Of a DNA stretch of 64,000 bases, positions 32,116-42,164 are shown one piece after another. Under the pieces are notes generated by a model, which was not told the origin of the DNA, ran no database searches, and saw only the letters and a list, made by a program, of their open reading frames with translations. Positions within the stretch are counted from its first letter, which is position 1, and every line of letters starts with the position of its first letter. The translations under genes and the position numbers were made by a program. The stretch is from Eutreptiella sp. 'Long Island Sound 2002' (taxonomy: Eukaryota; Euglenozoa; Euglenophyceae; Eutreptiales; Eutreptiaceae), in NCBI GenBank assembly GCA_964036045.1, contig OZ038383.1, positions 110,953,188 to 111,017,187 on the forward strand. Reading direction: 5' to 3'.

Positions 32116-33395
32116 TCTTGGCTGTGACCGGAATTGTGCTTGTGGTAGCCTTTGGTTATTTGTTGTTTTCAGGAGTAGTAGCACGCACACCTTGAGGCGA
32201 TGAAGCTATGGTTACAGCTGAAATCATCACCATCCATTCACGTACGTAACTTACAAGTGTGCCGCAACCAAAGACGTGGCTCCCGTCCACCGTCAGTCAC
32301 TGTTTCCGTATCCCATAAAATTTCCCAGATTGGACCGTTTCTGAATTGACAGCGTTTCCCGTATCCATAAAATTTTCCAGATTGGACCATATTGTTGCCG
32401 ATGCTTGGGAATCTGCAGTTTAAAAAAACTTGCATTGCGGAGGCGGCAGATTCAAGAAGGCAAAAACAGTAACCGGTGACGTGGAGGAACACCGGAAACA
32501 ATGTCAACTACAGTTGTACCTAACACAAGGAATTGTACCACGCCATACACTGACCAAGATATCATCGAGACGGCACTTTGGCGCCTTCCAGTTACACAAC
32601 GGAGCATACACACATACACACAAAAAAAAGGCCTAAAAATATGTCGATGTCAAGAGCAAAAACGGTGTGCAGCGTGGTGCATGAAATCGCTGTGCTTGAA
32701 TTTGCGGATTCGGTGTTCAATATGTCTGTGAAAGGGAGCAACGGCTCCGCACGATACGTATGACGCTCCAGGTTGGGATTCTATATTGAGCAGAAACCCA
32801 ATAAAGACGGACCATTCGTACCACTCGTAGGCTTATCCGAGTTGAATATTGGAACACTCAGTAAAGTCTAGTTTGAAAATGCTGATGCTATATTCGTGGA
32901 ACGCGTGGTTGATGAACTGAAACTGAAAAAAATCTATCTATGGTTACTCCATAAGGATGTGATGAAAGGCAATTTCTTGTACAGAGTGTTGAAGAGTCTA
33001 ACCACAGCATCGGACTTTGCTGAGATGCTGAGAATGTACAACCAAGCTGCAAATTCCGCCGGTAACAACCCTAACCTACCTAAAATCAATAAGATGGGTC
33101 AACCGAGTAGGTAGATATACCAGAAAAATGCAGATATACCAATAAATTGTGACGATTTTGCAGCCTATCCCGCATTCTATGTGACCCCCAGTCGTCCGCC
33201 AATGCCGGCTCGACGATGTGCTCGAGGCGAGATTCGGCGGGCGCCTGATGGCACATGGGGGGAGGTTGAGTGTCCCGAGGGGCCAACGCGGAGGGTATGT
33301 CAATCGAAAGTGGATCCTGGCCAGACGCAGCGAAGTACCTATGAAAAACTAGAACAACCTGATGATCCTGGTCCTGGTCCTGGTCCTGGTGCTAC
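32116..33395. other. Spacer between element A and element F; no gene recognised
   Basis: It contains a diverged tandem pair of about 50 bp (around 32,307 and 32,357, each with ATAAAAT followed by CCAGATTGGACC) and a (GGTCCT)n hexamer run at about 33,364-33,390. The small open frames here (for example 33,181-33,441) look like chance. It may be older repeat debris or host spacer. Confidence 0.5.
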
Positions 33396-33551
33396 TGAAG
33401 CGGTACCCAGAACCTACGGCCCATGGCTCAGAGGCCTGTGAGCCGTCACACCGGTGCGGAAGCCGTTGACACCGGCTGTCAGCGGGATATCCCTGTTCTC
33501 TAATCCGCGAGATCTGGAATTGGATCCCTAACCATTAAATCGATGTAGACT
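33396..33551 (+). repeat. Extra 156-bp copy of the F/E-family LTR head
   Basis: This starts TGAAGCGGTACCC like the LTR at 33,552 and matches it with internal differences up to the word ATCGATGTAGA. There it stops, and the full LTR begins. Either a tandem duplication of the LTR start or the stub of another copy. Confidence 0.65.
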
Positions 33552-36551
33552 TGAAGCGGTACCCAGAACCTATGGCCCATGGCCCGGAGGCCCGTGAGCC
33601 GTCACACCCGTTATGGCCCATGGCCCGGAGGCCTGTCAGCCGTCACACCCGTACGGAAGCCGTTGACACCGGCTGTCAGCGGGATATCCGTGTTCTCTAA
33701 CCCGCGAGATCTGGAATCTGATTTCTAACCAATAAATCGATGTAGAATTACCATAACTTTATTGTCTTGGGCGATCTTCGGTCGGAAATCGGTGAAATAC
33801 CCGATTTCTACCGCGATTTCTAATTGTCGTGAAATCGCCGCCAGACGTCGCCCGGTCCATGCACTGCATTAGATAATTCTGTAGAACGATCTTTCTTGAA
33901 GTTAAGTCTGAAACAGTCTTCGAGTGATCCGCAATTTTTTCCTTGATAGAATGCATCGCGTCCCAGATTTTCCCCAGAAAATCTGGGCGGCCGAAGGCGC
34001 TTTGAACCCCCAAGTGGAATAACAAGGGCTACGAGCGTTCAAGCGCCCAAGGACGAATCAATGTGCCTCATAGGCACTGGGTATGAGGTTTTGCCCCCCA
34101 TAGTCATAGGATGAGGCCAAAGGATCCCAACTCCATAGGCTCAAAGGGTTTTTTTTTTGGAGTGTTCTCCAATAAGTGCGCTTTTTCACGTACTTGGCGT
34201 CCAAGTACGTGTAGAAGTATGTTGAGTTGGCATTTGCCCCACCCATGCTTGCCTCTACATCCGGGGCATATCACTTGTCTTCCCCGGATAGTACATATAT
34301 GATCTCCATATATATATTGGCAATATATTTTGCGTGCATGCTAAAATTTGGCTTTCCGAAAGGAGGTCGATTTTCGACCAAAGCACTTGCATGCGTGTTA
34401 AGGGACCAAAGTTACTCTAGAATATAGGCATACTTTGATTCTAGGCCACTAGGTTGGGTGTAGAAGGCGAGGGTAGGGTTGTATGCCATATTTGGGGTCA
34501 TATCACGTGCCCATTTGGCGGGTGCACCATTCCGAGACTAACCCGCCAATGGACCCCATATCGCACGAGGCCCTTCATTGTACTCCCAACCAACACCTGC
34601 AAGCCTAACCTTCGTGAAGGGACGCTTGTGGAGCGCTCCCGAAGCGATGCATTGCGAGCAAGGTGTGTTTTTTGCAATATTCCATATTTGCATGTGCCCA
34701 CTTGGGAGGCAGCGCGCGCGACCTTCCAAAGTGCTCCAAGTGGAGCACATATGTGGAATCCAAGGTCATTGGTGTCGAGTCATTGTGTTTAGAAGGATTG
34801 GTCGATTACTCAATCCAAGCCGAAGATATTAGAATATATTTGTGTAGTTTTCAAGGCACTTTTGCGTGTTTTTTCGCCAATATTGCTGTTTTTTGCCCGT
34901 CATGATATCAAGTGGCAACCGTGTATCTCAACGTTGCGCTCAATTGACATCATGACTCAAGTATGTTATGGGGGTACATACTTCGATGCCCAACATATCT
35001 TGGACCCGGCGAACAACTCCCCTTGGGCTTGGCATACCGTGGCCGCCATGTTGGCAATTTGGGACGATCCCAAATCATGGGCTCACTTGGCGACCCTGCC
35101 ATTCCCAAAACCGGAGGGGTTTGGGCAACGCCCAAAAGATATGTTGGACGCATATGACTTAATACCAATCCTATGGCACACTCCGGTCCAAGTCGGGCAT
35201 GTGCCTCATTTGCCCCAACCATGAGTGTGCGCATTTTTGGCCATTTTGGGCAATTTTCCACATTTTCTGCCCGCCGTGCACCATGTTCAGCCCCCTCGTG
35301 CACGCCGGACGCATGGACCAATGGACCATATATGACATGGGTGTTATGGATATTGGTCCCCATGGTTCGCACACCACGTGGGCGAAGCGGAGCAACCTTC
35401 GTTAAGGTGCTAGCCCAAAGTGAGTGTGGACAACTTTGCCAATTTGGCATTTGTGGACCCAATTGGGATTGTCACCACGCCGAGTGGCATGAAGATCTTT
35501 GAGAGCCAAGGGCATGGGAGTCTCTGTTGGACTCCCGGTAGATGGCGTATGGAATGGCGGATCCAATCACCAAGCCGGCGTGGAGATATACTATTGGGGA
35601 TACCCCGGATTTTGGCTCATTTTGAGCAGCCAAATTGACCCCCTTTTGGGACCTCAATTTCACCCCCCCGTGTGGTCAATTGGCGGCCCCATATCTCTAT
35701 GCCCACAGGGAGCCCGGACCTAACTTAAGGTTGTGCACTCAGATATAGGTCCTAGTTCCTGCCTCCCATCCTGTGAACCATTGGCCTTGCCCTGGCCGGG
35801 CGAGCCACGCGTGGGAATGACGCCAATTTTGGTGATTTTGGCATCATGACCCCACTTGATGAACCCGTGGTGCCTTGATGACGGGACCTCAGAGGGAACC
35901 AGGTTCGGTGAGGGCTCCAGGAAGTTCGTACTTGGAGGGCATAGGGTCAGTTGCATCGTCCCTACCTCTGGCGGGTCCGGACTAGGGGTCAACTTTGGAG
36001 TTTTTGGAGCCAATATCAGTTTGGGCTGAAACAGCGCATTTTCAGCTACCAACTCCTAGGGGATAATGGCGGGGCCTTATCTCCAGCTCAGAGGGAAGTT
36101 GGGACCTGCCGTTAGGGGAGCATAGGGAGTAACTGTCGGGTGGCCTTGGAGCCCCTGGGTTCTCAGGAACTCGCCTGTGGCTGGGCGGGACACCCCCCCT
36201 ATTGGCAGGGTTTCAGGGTCCGGACTGAGTAGGGCATTGGTTGTGTTTGAGCCCCCGCCCCTGCCAGCCACTGAGAGGGTCGGACCTGGGATTGAGATAT
36301 GAGTTCGGACTGAGTGTCTATTGTCCTGTGATGCCCTTACCCCAGTCCAGTCTGGGCCCCGTGTGTACATATCCTGATGTGTTGCTGTACATACTTTTGT
36401 TCCCTTGTTTCAGAGTGGCAAGGATCGTGAAACGCTTTGTCCGATGACACGAGCGTAATGATGCCCCTGTGAGCGCAGTGCTTTGCCTGCCTGCTTGCCT
36501 GTGCGTGTCACCGCAGCGTCCCGTGGCCAGGCCCACCACGGGAACGCGTCA
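33552..36551 (+). repeat. Element F LTR (3.0 kb, + orientation)
   Basis: This runs from TGAAGCGGTACCC to ACGCGTCA. Its first 290 bp are the inverted counterpart of 39,910-40,188 (the start of the E 3' LTR). Its last 720 bp (35,830-36,551) are the inverted counterpart of 37,345-38,085. The central 2 kb does not match E by eye. It is followed by family gag sequence in the same orientation, so it is a 5' LTR. No ORF of note. Confidence 0.75.
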
Positions 36552-37344
36552 AAAGCGTTTCACCGCCGCGGGGTTACCCATCCCCCGCGTGCCACTCGGG
36601 GCCACCTGAACCCCGAGTACCACGGGCTTCGCAGCGCCCCCCGGCAACAGCGCCCAGTCCGTGAAGGAAGTGCTGGGACCGGAACTCCGACATCAACGAG
36701 TTCCTTCGGCCGACCAGCAAGGCCGCACTCCCAGCTTCAGCAACCGCCTCAACAACCACCCCCAGGACCAGTCCATCGAGGGGAACAATGGTGAATTGGG
36801 ATGAGGCGGGCAAGACGTGGCCGCAGCCCCACCCTCATGCGGTGCGCCTACTGCGTGGGTTGCTGTGGGGGCAGCACTACCGCCACAGCAATCCCCACTG
36901 CGAAGGCGGCATGCCTGGGAGCTTCGAGCTCCGGGAGGACATGGGCACCGACCGCCTGCAGGCAGTGCAAGACTGGCTGCGGGTGGAAGGATACGCCTTC
37001 CGCTTCCGCCGCAAGCGCTGGAGGGTCTGGACCCGCCCAGACAGGCCCGGCGAAGGGCTGCGCCCCGACGGGATTGAGGAGGACGAGAAGCCCAACGAGT
37101 ACCCGTCGGGCGCCACCATCAATGTCTCCATGTGGGACATGATCGAGAAGGAGTTCCCGGAGCTGGGGAACGAGCGCAGGCTGCATGGCAGCAGCAGCAG
37201 TGCGTCTCCTGGGAAGGAGAAGCGTTCCGCCGGGGACAGGAAGCGGGACAGGAAATGGCGGGAGTACCAGGAATCCCTGACCACCGAAGCCGCCCAAGGC
37301 GCCAAGGGCGGAACCCCAGCCCCCAGCCCCGAACGGGCCAGTGG
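36552..37344 (+). pseudogene. Element F gag, 5' fragment cut by element E
   Basis: The leader 36,552-36,787 matches the E leader (CCGCGGGGTTACCCA, then a CCACTCGGGGCCACC block). ATG 36,788 starts MVNWDEAGKTW, equivalent to the internal Met at 61,747 of E. About 185 residues follow the E gag closely: a WTRPDRPGEGLRPD motif, INVSMWDMIEK and a Ser-rich KEKRSAGD stretch. At 37,345 the frame runs into the inverted E LTR, adding about 13 LTR-derived residues before a stop at 37,385-37,387. Everything downstream of gag is missing from this side. Confidence 0.8.
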
Positions 37345-40188
37345 TGACGCGTTCCCGTGGGGGGCCGGCCACGGGACGCTGCGGTGACACGCACAGGTGA
37401 GCAGGCAGGCAAAGCACTACGCTCACAAGGGCATCAATACGCTCCTGTCATGTGACAAAGGGTTTCAGGATCCTTGCCACTCTGCAACAAGGGAACGAAA
37501 GTATGTACAGCAACACATCAGGATATGTACACATGGGGTTAAGACTGGACTGGGGAAAGGGCATCACAGGACAATAGACACTCTATACCAACTCGTATCC
37601 CAATCCCAGGTCCGACCCTCTCAGTGGCTGGTGGGGGCGGGGGCTCCAACACAACCCATGCCCTGCTCAGTCCGGACCCTGAAACCCTGCCAATGGGGGA
37701 GGTGTCCCGCCCAGCCACAGGCGAGTTCCTGGAAACCAAGGAGCTCCAGGGCCACCCGACAGTGGCTCCCTATGCTCCCTTAACGGCAGGTCCCAACTCC
37801 TCTCTGAGCGAGAGAGATGACCCCGCCATTATCACCCAGGAGTTGGTAGCTGAAAATGGGCTGTTTCAGCCCAAACTGAAATTAGCTCAAAAATGTCCAA
37901 AGTTGACCCCTCGTCCGGACCCGCCAGAGATAGGGACGAGGCAACTGACCCTATGCCCCTCGAGTACCAACTCCCTGGAGCCCTCACCCAACCTGGTTCC
38001 CTCTGAGGTCCCGGCATCAGGGCACCACGGGTTCGTCACGTGGGGTCATGATTGCCAAAATGGCAAAATCGGCCGTCTTGGGCGACCGTCCAGCATAGGA
38101 AATCTTGGCCATATTGACGCGCTAAGACTTGATTCACAACCCGTGATATCCCCTTTGGTCCCATGCCCTGGGTTATCGCTTGCTATCACGCTGGCTGCTT
38201 ACTGTTCACCGAGGGGATGACCACACGGACGGGGCAGAAAGCAACATGCGGTGCAAAGGTGGGGATCGTGGACCGCACCAAAAGTTGAATAACTCCGGAT
38301 GAGCCGGAGGAGCAAATACGAAACTCAAGGGCGTTCAACCCTCGCTCATATGCTACAATATGCGCCCTTTTCTTCTGGCTAGATCGCGTGCCCCATGGAG
38401 ATATGGTAATTCCAACATGGCATACAATGGCAAAAACAGCGAAATTCGGCCAAAATGGCCCGCACTCATGATTCCATATCTCCATGGCCACGGCCAGGAT
38501 CCTTTCAACCAAAGATGCGATAGACACATGGGACTTAGGTCCCATTATATGCCACTTGCCATCCCTCATGGTCGCCTCTAGCTATTTTTCCCATTGGAGG
38601 GAAAGTGACACACATATGGGGCAGAATGGCAACATGCCCCAACTTGGGTGACTCACAACTCTCCCATCGAGAGGAGAGGCCACATGGGGAAACATCCCAT
38701 TTGATGCGGGTTTACGTGCCCTCTCCGAATTGCCCTTACCCTTGGTCAAGTGGCGCACGCAACCTCTGGGGTGAAATCAGGGGGAGAAGGAGTTTGTGGC
38801 CATTTTGGGCAAAACGGCCAAAATTCACCCAAAAGCGGTCCCTCAAAAAATCTATCTCCGTATCGCAAGAGAAAGGAGCCTCGGGCTTTTGCATGGATGT
38901 AAACCGAAGCTTTGCTTCCCTTTTGCAACAAGGGTTGAGGTTCAAAGCACAATGAAAGCATTTTTAACACCTCAATCCTTCAAGCACACTATTTATGGGA
39001 AAAAGTGCATATATCGGCGATATTGGCATGTGCATATCCTTGGGACCTTGAGGAGCAAAAATATGAGTAAACACTTTTGGAGTAGGCCCATAGTAGGTGC
39101 TTTCAAACATGCACACTATGGTTAGATTGTCTCCGCCCCCTCATGTCATTAGTGCTTGCATATGAGCGCGTGTGCAAAGAGGCAATGTGGCACGCGTGCT
39201 CACAAGGCGAAATTATATAAAATAGAAGACAGGGTTGTAAAAATCAACCAAGCCATCCAGGATGTCCTTCCTGGTCTCTACTTTACATATTGCCTTGGTT
39301 CGAGGCTCAACTCCCCATAGGCTTCGAATACGAGCCTCGGGGGTTTGGCCATTTTGGCCTAATTTTCGACCAAAACTTGCCCTCTTTTGAAAATAGAGTT
39401 TTGGTACGCATTGAATTGCGTGGAGCCATCGTTGAGTTGGCTCGAAAAACGAAAATGGCCTCGGGCTTTTGGTCTTGTGAGCATTGTGTTCGGTCATTAA
39501 CGTTCATGCTCACAAGGCCACAAAGTTAGCGTTTGCGCACGCAAAGAACTTGGGTTTGCGAGACCAATAGGCTGCCTAAAACACCGCCATTGCCCGCTTC
39601 CCTAAGCAAGATGATATGCCTGCGTGAGAGGGGCATGGATGAAGGACATAGGGGGGAGATGTAGGGTTCTGTGCGAACTCATGGTCCTTGAGAAGCATGA
39701 GTTCGCACGATCGACGGAAAGTCTTGCGCGTTGATTTTCTCGAAAACGCAACGACAAAAAATTCTGGTGAGCACACCAGATGAAAGTGCATTAAAAGCCC
39801 TCTAGATTCCGCCCTTAAGTTCTCTTAGAACCTCAACGGTACTCGAGAAAAGTCCAGAACAAAACTCGCCACGGAGAAGCGACGAAGGCGCGCGAACAGG
39901 CGACATCAGGCGGCGATTTCACGACAATTAGAAATCGCGGTACAAATCGGGTATTTCACCGATTTCTGACCGAAAATCGATCAAGACAATAAAATCACGG
40001 TAATTCTACATCGATTTATTGGTTAGAAATCGGATTCCAGATTTCACGGGTTAGAGAACAGGGATAGCCGGTATCAATGGCTTCCGCACGGGTGTGACGG
40101 CTCGCAGGCCTCCGGGCCATGAGCCATAACGGGTGTGACGGCTCACAGGCCTCCGGGCCACGGGCCATAGGTTCTGGGTACCGCTTCA
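37345..40188 (-). repeat. Element E 3' LTR (2.84 kb)
   Basis: Read on the - strand it begins TGAAGCGGTACC (40,188 downward) right after a purine tract and ends ACGCGTCA (37,345): TG...CA with imperfect inverted ends. Bases 37,478 to at least 39,312 recur at 62,166-64,000 (offset 24,688). Bases 37,345-37,477 are missing from the 5' LTR. An AT-rich TATA-like stretch lies near 39,213-39,225. No ORF of note. Confidence 0.85.
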
Positions 40189-40200
40189 CCCCCCTCCTGA
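40189..40200 (-). other. Element E polypurine tract
   Basis: On the - strand, TCAGGAGGGGGG immediately precedes the LTR start TGAAGCGG. This is the expected plus-strand priming site. Confidence 0.75.
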
Positions 40201-41627
40201 GAGCAAACCCTGGGGGGGGCTCGATAACACCCAAGCATGGCAGCGGGTACCCAGGACCATCCCCTGAAGGGGGGGGGTGTCACACCTCACTTCAGGCTGA
40301 TTTTAGGGTTAGGTTGCCCATCGCGATCCCACGGTAAAACAGGTATGATGCTGTAACTGTAAGTAACTGCAAGTATAGTATCAAGTATCAAGTCCCGGGT
40401 CCTGGCGGCGATTGTTCGGCATCCAAAGGACCCGTTAACCCATACCAGGCGCACCGGGTGCCGGGTGCGACGGTCACCACCACAGTGGCAGTGGCATACA
40501 CGGCCAACAGAGGCGTCACACAACGACCGAGGTGGTCCCACAGGTCGAGAGCGACCACAAAGATCCATCAGGCTACCCCAAGCTTCCCAAGGCCCGCCAA
40601 CTGTGGAGAGTCCCCACGGGCCCTTCCTCGGGCGCACCATGTCCATATCCATACGACGCGAGTCCAGAGTGGTACAGCTGAACGAGCTCCTCCTTAAGGG
40701 ATCGGGCACCAAGGCCGTCTTTTCCCTCGCCCTATTACCACGAAGGCCATACATGAGGGAGTCCTCATGCAGTGTTGGCGGAGGCGTCGACTCCTCAAAC
40801 CACCAGTTTCCCAGGCAGACTGACCGAGGTCAGGAGCACCGGAGTCCGCCATCCGACTGCAAGTGCGTCTGCGAATCGGTAGGCTCACACTGGGACTGAC
40901 AGTGGCGGACCGCTGGGAGTGTAGTCAGGCAACTGGGCTTCCCGCCTGGCGCCATCAGGATCTCCACATCACAGCGAATAGGGCACACGGTATCACGGGC
41001 ACTCAAACAGTAGAATATGTACTGAGGTACTGGTCCAGGCTGGACCATATGTAAAAACATGTAAACGGCGACTCAGGGCGCCTTCGTAGTCGATTCGCAT
41101 CCTGTCGGGGGAAAAACAGTCCACATCTCAGTGATGGGCTGACAAGACTGAACATACAGAAGCACATATCCTGGAGGGGCGGAAAAGCAAAACAAGCGGG
41201 GTAAAGAGGCGTGTAAACACACTCTGGACAGAGCGCCAAACCACGCCCCGGTTAGGATAAGGCATGTGCAGGAGGGTGGACAAGAAAACGCCTGAGTTCA
41301 GGCCATATACAGTCAGCTGACACACGTCGACTGGTCTGGATTCCGCAAGTGCCATGGAACCAGACCACACACCAAAAAAAATCGCAATGCCCATGACAGC
41401 AGCATCCGTTGCGCAACGTCGTATGGGCTTCAAGGCCCCAAGAGCTCAGAAATATGAAGGTCAGTCGCCCTACCTGGTTTCCCAAGGATTCAGCAGGGGG
41501 GGAGTGACGAATAGAAGAAGAGAGGGGCCATCCTCCTCTGGATTCAGCAGGGGGGGGTACATGGCCACTCTGATGGCAGGTCACCGGAAGATGGAAGAGA
41601 GCAAGCAAGTGAGGGACGATCCGTCGA
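40201..41627 (-). other. Element E 3' untranslated region (left of element G)
   Basis: Non-coding sequence between the E purine tract and the G insertion point; the remaining 41 bp lie at 52,403-52,443. It carries two copies of a GGATTCAGCAGGGGGG word (about 41,487 and 41,551). No gene recognised. Confidence 0.65.
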
Positions 41628-41632
41628 CCTCA
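41628..41632 (+). other. Target-site duplication CCTCA, left copy (element G)
   Basis: CCTCA directly precedes the LTR start TGTAAGTGCGG; the partner is at 52,398-52,402. Confidence 0.95.
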
Positions 41633-42164
41633 TGTAAGTGCGGTTAGCCCCATCTGCTCAGATTTTCAGACATTCTGCCCAGATTGGCTACATTTTGGTC
41701 ATTTTCTTTGCTTCGGCGGAATCGCCGCCTCGCAGCTCAGTCACAGGATATTTCCCATATATTTCTGATATGCCGGATTTGATTCCGCGGTCCATTTCCC
41801 GTAAATCCGCCGCATTCCGCTATTTTAGCTGGAATCGCCATTTGCCGCTGACGCGCGCTCGCGGGCCTGATCGGCCAAACCTTTTTACATAAACGGATTA
41901 TTTAAATTCTTTCAGACAGTTTTGGACACTCAGATGTATTTAGAATAATTCCCCTCAATTTTCTTCATAGACTGGGATTTTCTGCCGGATAACAATCAGC
42001 ATGGACCTTGCTTCTGTTGTCGCTGCTCTCGCCTCTGTTGGTGTCCGAGTATCCGGTTCTACCCCCAATAACAACATCCAGGGAGACTCCTCGCGTGCCT
42101 GCCCCACTGGTCTTGCCGGCCCCGAGCCCTCCGGCACCCACAACGACCCAGGGCAGCACTTTCA
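41633..42164 (+). repeat. Element G 5' LTR
   Basis: 532 bp, from TGTAAGTGCGG to GCACTTTCA, offset 10,233 from the 3' LTR. The gag ATG (42,001) is inside it. Confidence 0.97.

Noticed and set aside
33552-40188. A 6.6-kb DNA transposon with long terminal inverted repeats
   Set aside because: The inverted repeats are two oppositely oriented LTRs. One belongs to F with its gag, the other is the E 3' LTR preceded by its own purine tract. No transposase is present.
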